DNA from: an uncultured Pelagibacteraceae bacterium
GTDB taxonomy: Bacteria > Pseudomonadota > Alphaproteobacteria > Pelagibacterales > Pelagibacteraceae
Length of the DNA: 64,000 nt
Direction: 5' to 3'
NCBI GenBank assembly: GCA_902530635.1
Contig: CACABC010000001.1
Coordinates: 130,582-194,581 of the forward strand
The notes below the pieces were generated by a model that worked only from the letters and a program-made list of their open reading frames with translations, did no database searches and was not told the origin of the DNA. Shown here piece by piece: positions 53,862 through 63,119 of this stretch (positions are counted from its first letter, which is position 1; each line of letters begins with the position of its first letter). Both the position numbers and the translations under genes were made by a program.

Positions 53862-54464
53862 TTATTTATTAATAAACTCTTCTAATTTTTGAAATAAGGC
53901 ATCTATTTCATTATTATTTGAATTAAGTATTGATGCAAATTCTTCCTTCTGAGTTCTTGCTAGACTCAAGCCCTCAACTATCAAATCTCTTATCAAAGGT
54001 TTGTTGGGATCTTTCGTATATACCCTCCAATCAATTTTTACTTCAGGTTTTTTATCAGTTTTAACTAACATAGTTTTGACTATTGTATATTTTTCACTAA
54101 CTTTTTCAGCTGATAGCACACTTATTTTAGGGTCGGAGTAATCAGTCAATCTTGATGTAAAACTTTTTAAAAAATATTTTTCAAATAATTCTTGATATTT
54201 ACCTAATTGATCAGGATCAATATCTTTTCTTTTTTTTCCCAGAGTGTAATACCCAATGCCTTTCACATCCACTGTTTTAAGAGCTATTATTGATAGTTTT
54301 TCTGCTTTTATTTCCTTGGTGTCACTACTGTTAAGTATTAATTTTGCTTCATCAATAATCTCGCTAATAAATTTTTCAGGATCAGTACTGTATGCAAAAG
54401 ACTTTACTTGTAATATAAATGATAACAACAAAAGTAAAAGAAAAGACCTTAGTATTCTTTTCAT
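53862..54464 (-). CDS. mlaC: MlaC/Ttg2D-like periplasmic phospholipid transport protein
   Basis: Signal peptide; YTLGKKRKDIDPDQLGKYQELFEKYFLKSFTSRL; adjacent to mlaA. Confidence 0.88.
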   Translation of the reverse strand: MKRILRSFLLLLLLSFILQVKSFAYSTDPEKFISEIIDEAKLILNSSDTKEIKAEKLSIIALKTVDVKGIGYYTLGKKRKDIDPDQLGKYQELFEKYFLKSFTSRLTDYSDPKISVLSAEKVSEKYTIVKTMLVKTDKKPEVKIDWRVYTKDPNKPLIRDLIVEGLSLARTQKEEFASILNSNNNEIDALFQKLEEFINK

Positions 54465-54473
54465 AAAGTATGT

Positions 54474-55259
54474 TTATTGATTATCAATTTCTTCCCAATC
54501 GCTGTCATCTTGACCTTTAGAAGAAATTGGTTGGTTAGAAATTTTTTGAACTCTGTTTTGCAAATATAAACTTTTAACTGAAGCATAAAAATCTATAGAA
54601 TTTTTTTCTAAACTATCAATTGACTCGATATTTTTCGATCTAAAATCAACAGCATCTGTTCCTTTATAAATATAATAGTTGTGTTCACCCATATTCTCAT
54701 TACCTACTACAAGATCGGTCTCACCACCATGTGTTAGATGGTATACCGGATCAATAAAAACATTTCCTATAAGTCCAATTGCATCTCTAGTTGTTGTTGG
54801 TCCTAATACCGGTAAAACAAAGTAACATCCAGTATCTGCGCCCCAGACTCCAAGTGTTTGACCGAAATCTTCTCGACTTTTCTTCTCAAATCCCATTTTT
54901 GATGCAGGATCAAAAATTCCTAAAATACCAACAGTTGTGTTTATGACAAATCTTCCCGCTGTATTTCCAGCGTTTTTTATATCTCCCTGTAAAACGTTAT
55001 TTGAAAAAGTTAAAAGCGATCTTAAATTACCCATGAAATTACTAGTTCCAGTTCTTACACCCACTGGTAATGCTCTGTAACCCTTTGCTACAGGCTTAAG
55101 AATTGCTCTATCTAAAGCCTGATTAAATTTTAGTGTACCTCTACTAAATTTTTCAAAACATTCATTCGTAGTGTATTTTTCATCAGCATAAGAGCCTACT
55201 GAAGATACAGACAAAAAAACTATCGCACAAAGCCATATTTTTATTCGATCTAAGGTCAT
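54474..55259 (-). CDS. mlaA: MlaA/VacJ lipoprotein-like protein
   Basis: FNQALDRAILKPVAKGYRALPVGVRTGTSNFMGNL; DFGQTLGVWG; YFVLPVLGPTTTRDAIG. Confidence 0.93.
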   Translation of the reverse strand: MTLDRIKIWLCAIVFLSVSSVGSYADEKYTTNECFEKFSRGTLKFNQALDRAILKPVAKGYRALPVGVRTGTSNFMGNLRSLLTFSNNVLQGDIKNAGNTAGRFVINTTVGILGIFDPASKMGFEKKSREDFGQTLGVWGADTGCYFVLPVLGPTTTRDAIGLIGNVFIDPVYHLTHGGETDLVVGNENMGEHNYYIYKGTDAVDFRSKNIESIDSLEKNSIDFYASVKSLYLQNRVQKISNQPISSKGQDDSDWEEIDNQ

Positions 55260-55265
55260 TTTTTT

Positions 55266-55994
55266 ATGATATATATGTTTTTTATGATAATTACCAAATT
55301 TTATTCCCCTAATTTTAGTGATAAAGCAAGAAGTAACAGGAAAATAAACTCAATAATAATACACTATACAGGAATGCAATCAGAGCGAGAATCTTTAGAA
55401 AGACTGGTCTCTTTAAAGTCAAAAGTTAGCTGTCATTACTTGATTAACAGAAGTGGAAAAATTTTTAGAATAGTCAAAGATCACCATATTGCGTGGCATG
55501 CTGGTAAATCAATGTGGGGCAAATATAAAAATCTAAATAAAAATTCAATAGGTATCGAACTAGTAAATAAAGGTCATAAATACGGATATCAATCTTTTAC
55601 TAAAATTCAGATAAAAAAACTTATTTACCTTTGTAAAAGTCTTATGCGAAAATATAGGATAAAAAACAAATTAATCTTGGGTCATTCAGATATTGCACCG
55701 TTAAGAAAAATAGATCCAGGCGAGAAATTTCCTTGGCATTATCTCTCATCAAAAAAAATTGGTTTTTATCCTGCTATAAAAAAAGAGAGAAATAGGTCAA
55801 AAAAAAAACAAAATATTAGAGAGTTTTTTAAAAATCTCCAAAATATTGGTTACCGATATTTGAAGAAAAAATATAAAAAGAAGATAATTAAAAACTTTCA
55901 AAGAAGATATCGGCAAAACAGAGTTGACGGGGCTTTAGACTCGGAAACACTCAAAATTAGTGAGATTTTATCAAAAAAGTCAAATATAGCTTGA
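55266..55994 (+). CDS. N-acetylmuramoyl-L-alanine amidase (Amidase_2, AmiD-like)
   Basis: IIIHYTGM; SCHYLINRSGKIFRIVKDHHIAWHAG; GHSDIAPLRKIDPGEKFPW; start could be an internal Met. Confidence 0.9.
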   Translation: MIYMFFMIITKFYSPNFSDKARSNRKINSIIIHYTGMQSERESLERLVSLKSKVSCHYLINRSGKIFRIVKDHHIAWHAGKSMWGKYKNLNKNSIGIELVNKGHKYGYQSFTKIQIKKLIYLCKSLMRKYRIKNKLILGHSDIAPLRKIDPGEKFPWHYLSSKKIGFYPAIKKERNRSKKKQNIREFFKNLQNIGYRYLKKKYKKKIIKNFQRRYRQNRVDGALDSETLKISEILSKKSNIA

Positions 55995-56019
55995 TTTTTG
56001 TTGCATAAGCATTATAGCT

Positions 56020-56380
<361 letters not shown>

Positions 56381-56449
56381 ATATAAATGTTCATGTTTTG
56401 TATCCACAAACAATATTAAGTTTTGCATCTAAACCTTAATAAATAAGTA

Positions 56450-56478
56450 TTGACTATAATTTCATATACCCATACTAT
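56450..56478 (+). promoter_or_regulatory. Predicted sigma70 promoter of the mraZ/dcw operon
   Basis: TTGACT (56450-56455), 17-nt spacer, TACTAT (56473-56478). Confidence 0.6.
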
Positions 56479-56492
56479 CCCATAAATTCCCA
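56468..56492 (-). promoter_or_regulatory. Predicted MraZ operator, three TGGG(T/A) boxes at 10-bp period
   Basis: (A/T)CCCA at 56468-56472, 56478-56482 and 56488-56492, read as TGGGN on the minus strand; overlaps the -10 element. Confidence 0.6.
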
Positions 56493-56533
56493 AATATAGG
56501 GAAATTGGGAGATTTTAGAGAGAAAGATGAAAC

Positions 56534-56998
56534 ATGTTTTTGTCAAGTTACGAGAACAGATTAGACAAAAAGGGAAGGGTGTCTGTGCCATCTAGTTTTA
56601 GAGCATATTTAAATTCGATGGGATATAACGGATTTATTACCTATCCCTCTTTTAATCATAATGCTCTTGACGGTTGTGCTCAAGAGAGAATAGAAAAATT
56701 GTCGGAAAGTATAGATTCACTTGGACCATTTGAAGATAAAAGAGATTTTTTTGCGACCTCAGTTCTTTCTGAAAGTATAAGTTTGAATTTTGATAGTGAG
56801 GGAAGAGTGTCTATCCCGGAAAAATTATTAAAACATGCAAAGATTAAATCCAATATAGTTTTTGTTGGTTTAGGTAAGGTTTTTCAAATGTGGGATCCAA
56901 AACTATTTGAAAACTTTAAAACTGTTGCGAGAAAGAAATCTTATATCAACAGATCAGCTTTAAAATGGGAAAATAAATTTAAAAAGGAGGGGGTATGA
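56534..56998 (+). CDS. mraZ: Transcriptional regulator MraZ
   Basis: NRLDKKGRVSVPSSFRAYL; FDSEGRVSIPEKLLKHAKI; GKVFQMWDPKLFE. Confidence 0.96.
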   Translation: MFLSSYENRLDKKGRVSVPSSFRAYLNSMGYNGFITYPSFNHNALDGCAQERIEKLSESIDSLGPFEDKRDFFATSVLSESISLNFDSEGRVSIPEKLLKHAKIKSNIVFVGLGKVFQMWDPKLFENFKTVARKKSYINRSALKWENKFKKEGV

Positions 56999-58488
56999 CA
57001 ATTAATATTGGTGGTGGAGAATTAAAAGAATTAAAGCCTAGAATTTTAGTAATGGGAGTAGGTGGAGCAGGAGGAAATGCAATTAATGCAATGATTGAAG
57101 ATGGTATGCGAGGAGTAGAATTCGTAGCCGTTAATACAGATGCTCAGGACTTAAAAGCAAACAAAGCTGATGCAAAAATCCAAATAGGAATGAATTTGAC
57201 GAAGGGATTAGGCGCAGGAGCAAAACATGATATTGGGCAAGCTGCTGCAGACGAGTCTTTAAATGAAATAGTTACTTACTTACAAGGTGCAAATATGGTT
57301 TTTATAACTGCTGGTATGGGTGGTGGTACAGGAACAGGAGCATCACACATTATAGCTAGAGCTGCTAAAGAATTAAATATTCTTACAGTTGGTGTAATCA
57401 CATTGCCATTTTCTTATGAGGGCCCTAAAAGAATGAGAAGAGCTATGGAAGGCTGGGGTCATTTGAGAAGGCATCTGGACGCATCAATAGTTGTACCAAA
57501 TCAAAATCTTTTTAAAATAGCCAATGAGTCTACAACGTTCGAAAAATCATTTTCATTATCAAACGATGTTTTAAAACATGGTGTTCGAAGTGTAACCGAT
57601 CTAATGGTAAGACCGGGATTAATTAATCTAGACTTTGCTGATGTAGAAACTGTAATGAGCTCTATGGGTAAAGCCATGATGGGGACTGGTGAAGCCGAAG
57701 GTGAAAACAGGGCTTTAGCAGCGACAGAATTAGCTTTAAACAATCCTCTAATTGATGATTATTCATTAAAAGGTGCAAGAGGGTTGCTTGTTAATATTAC
57801 TGGAGGAGAAGATATTAAACTTTTCGAAGTTGACCAAGCAGTTAACAAGATAAGGTCAGAAGTTGATCCAGAAGCTGAACTCATCTTCGGTGCAATAAAA
57901 GATGAAAACTTAAATGGAAAAATGAGAGTATCTATTGTTGCTACAGCATTAGACGGAGAGTCCCCTGAGTCAAAATCAGTTGTAAATATGGTTCATAGAA
58001 TTCACAATAGAAATTCAGGTTACTCTGAAAGTCATTTATCAAATACCAATAATATTCCTCAATCACCAAGTGTTGACTCTATTCAGGGAGCAACGGCATT
58101 AAAGTTGGATAATGAGTTTCAGACAAGTCCTGAAATACAAACTAATCAAAATATTTTAACTACAACCGAGCAAGAATTAAAAAATGAAACAAATATAGAT
58201 CCAGGAATATCTTTAGAAAACGCAGCTTATTTTGAAAACAATCTTAACAATGATCAAACACACAATGATGAAGCTGCCGAAGAAGTAGTCATTGACGAAA
58301 TTTCTGTCTTTGAAGAAAAGCCAAATAGTATTCCAGAGGCAAATTCCCCTCAGGACAATGATGTCCCCCAATTATTTTCTGATGAAGTAAATTCTTTAAC
58401 TTCATCAGAAGATAATATTGATGAAAATATCAAAAACGAAGAAGAAGAATTCGAAATACCTGCGTTTTTGCGAAAACAGAAATTTTAA
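56995..58488 (+). CDS. ftsZ: Cell division protein FtsZ
   Basis: VMGVGGAGGNAINAMI; GMGGGTGTGASHIIA; C-terminal peptide EEEFEIPAFLRKQKF. Confidence 0.97.
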   Translation: MTINIGGGELKELKPRILVMGVGGAGGNAINAMIEDGMRGVEFVAVNTDAQDLKANKADAKIQIGMNLTKGLGAGAKHDIGQAAADESLNEIVTYLQGANMVFITAGMGGGTGTGASHIIARAAKELNILTVGVITLPFSYEGPKRMRRAMEGWGHLRRHLDASIVVPNQNLFKIANESTTFEKSFSLSNDVLKHGVRSVTDLMVRPGLINLDFADVETVMSSMGKAMMGTGEAEGENRALAATELALNNPLIDDYSLKGARGLLVNITGGEDIKLFEVDQAVNKIRSEVDPEAELIFGAIKDENLNGKMRVSIVATALDGESPESKSVVNMVHRIHNRNSGYSESHLSNTNNIPQSPSVDSIQGATALKLDNEFQTSPEIQTNQNILTTTEQELKNETNIDPGISLENAAYFENNLNNDQTHNDEAAEEVVIDEISVFEEKPNSIPEANSPQDNDVPQLFSDEVNSLTSSEDNIDENIKNEEEEFEIPAFLRKQKF

Positions 58489-58499
58489 AAACTAGGAAG

Positions 58500-59513
58500 A
58501 TGAAAGATTTTTCATCTCTAGAAAATTTGCCTCACTATCCTGTAATGCTAGATCAGGTAATCAAAATTTGCAAACCTGAAAATGGAGGAGATTTCATTGA
58601 TTGTACATTTGGTGCAGGCGGATACACCAAAGCACTTTTATCATTTCCTAAAACTAAAGTTCTTGCACTAGATAGAGACATTAGCGCTGAAAAATATTCA
58701 AAAAAATTAAAAAATTTATATAAAGAACGCTTTTCATTTAATATTAGTAAATTTAGCCAATTAAATAAATTTATAGAAAATGAAAAGAAATTTGATTTTA
58801 TAATATTTGATCTAGGAATTTCCTCCATGCAGATTTTTAATTTAGAGAGAGGTTTTTCTTTTAACTCAAAAAATAAGATTGATATGCGTATGGGTTTAAA
58901 TAAAATTTCTGCTCAAGAAGTCTTAAATAATTTTAGCTTAAAAACATTGAATGATATTATTAAATATTTGGGTGAAGAAAAAGAAAGTTATCATATTTCA
59001 AAAAACATAATTAGAGAGAGAAAAATAAAAAAAATCTCATCAACACCTGACCTTGTAAGAATTATAAATAAAAGTAAAAAAAAAAAATTTAAAAAAAAAA
59101 TTAATATTTCAACCCAGACGTTTCAAGCAATCAGAATTTTTGTTAACAAGGAGTTTACTGAATTAATACATGGCTTAATAACAGCAACCCAAGCAATTAA
59201 AGCCGGTGGAAAAATTATTGTAATTTCTTTTCATTCTATTGAAGACAAGATAGTAAAATTTTTCTTTAGCAATTATTCAGAAAATAAGTCTCGTTCTTCA
59301 AGATATTATCCTGATTTTAACGACGTAAAACCTTTATTTGAGAATTACAAAAATAAAATAATAAGGCCCAATGAAAAAGAAATTAAAATAAATAATCAAT
59401 CACGATCTGCTAAACTTCGATTTGCGACAAGAAGTAAAAATAATTTTGTTTATCCAAAAGAATTCATTAAAAAATTTCAGCATTATATTGATTTGGAGAA
59501 AAGAAATGCTTAA
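58500..59513 (+). CDS. rsmH: 16S rRNA m4C1402 methyltransferase RsmH (MraW)
   Basis: HYPVMLDQVI; DCTFGAGGYTKALL; FDLGISSMQ; VISFHSIEDKIVK. Confidence 0.97.
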   Translation: MKDFSSLENLPHYPVMLDQVIKICKPENGGDFIDCTFGAGGYTKALLSFPKTKVLALDRDISAEKYSKKLKNLYKERFSFNISKFSQLNKFIENEKKFDFIIFDLGISSMQIFNLERGFSFNSKNKIDMRMGLNKISAQEVLNNFSLKTLNDIIKYLGEEKESYHISKNIIRERKIKKISSTPDLVRIINKSKKKKFKKKINISTQTFQAIRIFVNKEFTELIHGLITATQAIKAGGKIIVISFHSIEDKIVKFFFSNYSENKSRSSRYYPDFNDVKPLFENYKNKIIRPNEKEIKINNQSRSAKLRFATRSKNNFVYPKEFIKKFQHYIDLEKRNA

Positions 59514-59841
59514 TAAATCTTTACTAGTTTCTTTCAGTATTTTTCTTGTTCTGATGATTTTCACGTCATCAATTAAACATAAAACAAGAAGTTTGGAAAA
59601 AAATATCAACGAAATTAATAAAGAAGTTGTAATTTTAAAAAAACAATTAAAAGACGAGGAAACTGACTTTATTTACCTCTCTAGCCCAGCTCAACTCAAA
59701 AAATATTCAGAAATCCTTGGTACAAAGAATTACTATCCATACGATCAGTCAAGAATTTTTGAGTCAACAGATGCATTTTTGATTCAATCTTCAAAAGAAA
59801 CTAGGTTAATAAAAAGGGCTTTAAATGAAAAAAGAGAGTAA
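59506..59841 (+). CDS. ftsL: FtsL-like division protein
   Basis: Position between rsmH and ftsI, single TM plus coiled coil; start chosen at MLNKSLLVSF. Confidence 0.7.
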   Translation: MLNKSLLVSFSIFLVLMIFTSSIKHKTRSLEKNINEINKEVVILKKQLKDEETDFIYLSSPAQLKKYSEILGTKNYYPYDQSRIFESTDAFLIQSSKETRLIKRALNEKRE

Positions 59842-61558
59842 CAAAAAAAAAAATCAGAAAAGTTTTTATTTTCAAGAATATGATCACCATAATATTAATA
59901 AAATTGAAAACAATAAACTGATAATTGACCTAGACAGAGTTTATTTGCTATTTTTTGTTTTTTTTTGCTTGATATTCATTTTCGCTACTAAAATTTTTTT
60001 CATTTCTCTTAAAAATCTAGATTCAAAGAATTATCTTAAAAACTACCAAATCTTTAAAACTAATAGAAACGATATTATAGATAGAAACGGATCTCCTATA
60101 GCTAGAAATATCCAAGTTTACCATGCAGCAATAAAACCAAATATAATTAAAGATAAAAAAAAATTTTTAATTAAAATAAAAATACTTTATCCAGAATTAG
60201 ATTATCCAAAGATTGAAGATATGTTAAAAAAAAATAAATATTTTTATTTAAAAAAAAATATTTCTGAAGAAGACAGAAACAAACTTTGGTCTTTAGGTGA
60301 AAAAGGTTTATTATTTGAGACCACACAGACAAGAGTATATCCGCATAAGAATTTGTTCAGTCACGTTATAGGTCAAATAAATGAAAATAATACAGGTATT
60401 TCTGGTTTAGAAAAATCTTACGACAAAGAATTAAAATCTGATAATGGACCACTGAAGATGACTATGGACACTAATATCCAATATTTAGTCAGAGAAGAAT
60501 TAATAAAATTTGAAAAAGTTTTTAATAACGTTGGTAGTGCCTCAATTTTAATGGAAATAGACACCGGTGATATACTTTCAATGGTGTCTTTGCCTGATTT
60601 TGATCTTAATAAACGAGAAACTATTGATGACACTAATTATATAAATAGAGCGACCAAAGGTGTATATGAACTTGGATCTGTTTTTAAAACATTTACTTTG
60701 GCTGGAGCATTAAATGAAGGAATTGTAGAAACCAATACTGAATTTAAAAACCTTCCAAAAAAAATAACTTGTGCAGGTAGATCGATCGGAGAGTATGATG
60801 ATAAAATTTCGCCTAATCTTACTGCTGAACAAATTTTAATAAGATCAGGAAATATAGGTTCGGTTAGAATTGCACAAAAAATCGGTATTGAAAGGATGAG
60901 AGAGTTTTTACAAAATATTGGCATATTAAATAAAATAGAATTTGATATAGAAGAAATAGGCGAACCTTTACCATTCAGGTGGGGAAAATGTAAATTAGCT
61001 ACAGCATCTTTTGGTCACGGGATCACAACAACCCTAATCCAGTTAGCAAAAGGTTACTCAATAATATCAAATGGTGGTTTTAATGTAGAACCCACAATAA
61101 TTAAAAAAGAAAATACGGGGGAGAATAAAACTAGAATTTTAAAAAAAGAAGTATCAGAAAAAATAAATCCAATTTTAAGAAAAATTGTTTCCACAAAAGA
61201 GGGTACCGCTAATTTTGCGAATATAGATGGTTATGATGTTGGAGGCAAAACAGGTACTGCTCAAAAATCATCTAACGGTACTTATTCAAATAGTAAAATT
61301 AATACTTTTGTTGCTATTTTCCCTATTTCAAAACCTAAATATATTTTAATAGTACTTTTAGACGAACCAAAACCAAGCAAAGATTATATTTATGAATATA
61401 GAGACGGGAGCGGATGGAAATATAAAGGAACTCCTTATAATACAGCTGGATGGACATCAGTAGAAATTGCGGGCAAAATTATAGAAAAAATTGGACCTAT
61501 TTTAGCCATAAATAAAATTGATTTTTACGACAAACATGTTGTTAAAAAATCTAATTAG
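59825..61558 (+). CDS. ftsI: Peptidoglycan transpeptidase FtsI/PBP3
   Basis: SxxK GSVFKTFT, SxN RSGNIGS, KTG GGKTGTAQK. Confidence 0.95.
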   Translation: MKKESNKKKNQKSFYFQEYDHHNINKIENNKLIIDLDRVYLLFFVFFCLIFIFATKIFFISLKNLDSKNYLKNYQIFKTNRNDIIDRNGSPIARNIQVYHAAIKPNIIKDKKKFLIKIKILYPELDYPKIEDMLKKNKYFYLKKNISEEDRNKLWSLGEKGLLFETTQTRVYPHKNLFSHVIGQINENNTGISGLEKSYDKELKSDNGPLKMTMDTNIQYLVREELIKFEKVFNNVGSASILMEIDTGDILSMVSLPDFDLNKRETIDDTNYINRATKGVYELGSVFKTFTLAGALNEGIVETNTEFKNLPKKITCAGRSIGEYDDKISPNLTAEQILIRSGNIGSVRIAQKIGIERMREFLQNIGILNKIEFDIEEIGEPLPFRWGKCKLATASFGHGITTTLIQLAKGYSIISNGGFNVEPTIIKKENTGENKTRILKKEVSEKINPILRKIVSTKEGTANFANIDGYDVGGKTGTAQKSSNGTYSNSKINTFVAIFPISKPKYILIVLLDEPKPSKDYIYEYRDGSGWKYKGTPYNTAGWTSVEIAGKIIEKIGPILAINKIDFYDKHVVKKSN

Positions 61559-63119
61559 AAATCTTAAACCTGAAGTTGGTGCAATCAAAATTAAAAATAT
61601 TAGTTTTGATAGTAGGAATATTAAAAAAGGAGATCTATTTATTTCTATAAAAGGATATAAATATGATGGTCACGACTATATTGATAAGGCGATTTTAAAA
61701 GGTGCAAAAGTAATACTTTATTCAAAAAAAATAAAAAAAAATAAAAAAATTAAGTTTTTGAAGTTTAAAGATACAAAAGTAATTCTAGCAAGGTTAAGTA
61801 CAAATTATTACAAAAATAAACCAAAAAATATAATTGCTGTAACAGGTACTAATGGAAAAACTTCAGTTTCAGATTTCTTTTATCAAATTTTTAGTTTACA
61901 AAATATAAAATCAGGCTTTATAGGAACATTAGGTTTTAGAAAAGATAATTCACTTAAGGAAAGAAATCTAACAACATTAGATTCATTAACATTAAATAAA
62001 GATCTAAATGATATGAAAAAAAGTGGTATTGATAATGTTATTATTGAAGCCTCAAGCCATGGATTAAAACAAAAAAGGTTAGACTTCCTAAAAATTAAAG
62101 CGGGAATTTTTACAAATCTAAGTCACGATCATTTGGATTATCATAAAAATATGAAAAATTATTTAAATTCTAAACTTTTGCTCTTTAAACATATTCTAAA
62201 AAAAAAAAGTACAGTAATTACTGATACTGATATTCAGCAGTATAAAAGAATTAAAAAAATTCAAAAAAAAAGAAAATTGAAAATTTTAACTATAGGATCA
62301 AAAAGTAATAAATTTAGAATTTTGAATCATAAAATTTACAAGAACTTTCAATGCTTAGAAATAAAATATAATAATAAAATATATAGTTTGAAAGTTAATT
62401 TATTTGGATCAATACAAATTAAAAATTTATTAATGGCAATTTTGGCAGCTAATGTATGTGGTTTAAAAATTAAAAGTATTTTCAATAATATTCATAAAAT
62501 CAGAAGTGTTGATGGTAGATTACAATTAATACGAACTTTGACGAATAAATCAAAAATATTTGTAGATTATGCACATACTCCAGATGCTTTAGAAAATGCA
62601 ATACTCTCTTTAAGAGAACACTTTAAAAAAAAAATTACTGTTATTTTTGGATGTGGTGGAGAAAGAGACAAAAGCAAGCGTAGTTTAATGGGTAAAGTAG
62701 CAAAAAAATATTGCGACAAAGTTTTTATCACCGATGATAATCCAAGAAATGAAAACCCTAAAAAAATTAGAAAAGATATTATGAAAGTATTAAAAAGTTC
62801 GATGGTTAATGAGATAGGCAATAGAAAAAAAGCAATTTATTACGCTTTAAAAAATTCAGATCCTCACGAAGTAATTTTAATTGCCGGAAAAGGTCATGAG
62901 ACTTATCAAGATATTGGTGAAAGAAAAATTTTACTCAGCGATAAAAATATAATAAAAAGTTTTAATAATAAAAATATTATTAATAATACAAAACTTAATA
63001 ATCTCAGATACAATGACAATATAATAAAAAAAATTTTTAAAAGTAAAAAAAACCATCCTTTTGATGGTGTATCTATCAATTCTAAAACAACAAAAAAAAT
63101 AATTTATTTATTGCAATAA
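61536..63119 (+). CDS. murE: UDP-MurNAc-tripeptide synthetase MurE; frame runs into the MurF N-terminus
   Basis: VTGTNGKTSVSDFF; EASSHGLKQKRLD; DDNPRNENPKKI (meso-DAP type motif); IAGKGHETYQDIG; start chosen at internal Met 61536. Confidence 0.93.
   Translation: MLLKNLIRNLKPEVGAIKIKNISFDSRNIKKGDLFISIKGYKYDGHDYIDKAILKGAKVILYSKKIKKNKKIKFLKFKDTKVILARLSTNYYKNKPKNIIAVTGTNGKTSVSDFFYQIFSLQNIKSGFIGTLGFRKDNSLKERNLTTLDSLTLNKDLNDMKKSGIDNVIIEASSHGLKQKRLDFLKIKAGIFTNLSHDHLDYHKNMKNYLNSKLLLFKHILKKKSTVITDTDIQQYKRIKKIQKKRKLKILTIGSKSNKFRILNHKIYKNFQCLEIKYNNKIYSLKVNLFGSIQIKNLLMAILAANVCGLKIKSIFNNIHKIRSVDGRLQLIRTLTNKSKIFVDYAHTPDALENAILSLREHFKKKITVIFGCGGERDKSKRSLMGKVAKKYCDKVFITDDNPRNENPKKIRKDIMKVLKSSMVNEIGNRKKAIYYALKNSDPHEVILIAGKGHETYQDIGERKILLSDKNIIKSFNNKNIINNTKLNNLRYNDNIIKKIFKSKKNHPFDGVSINSKTTKKIIYLLQ

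Noticed and set aside
59422-59505. Upstream extension of ftsL to 59422
   Set aside because: The extension is an out-of-frame read of rsmH; Met at 59506 gives a normal FtsL-like protein.
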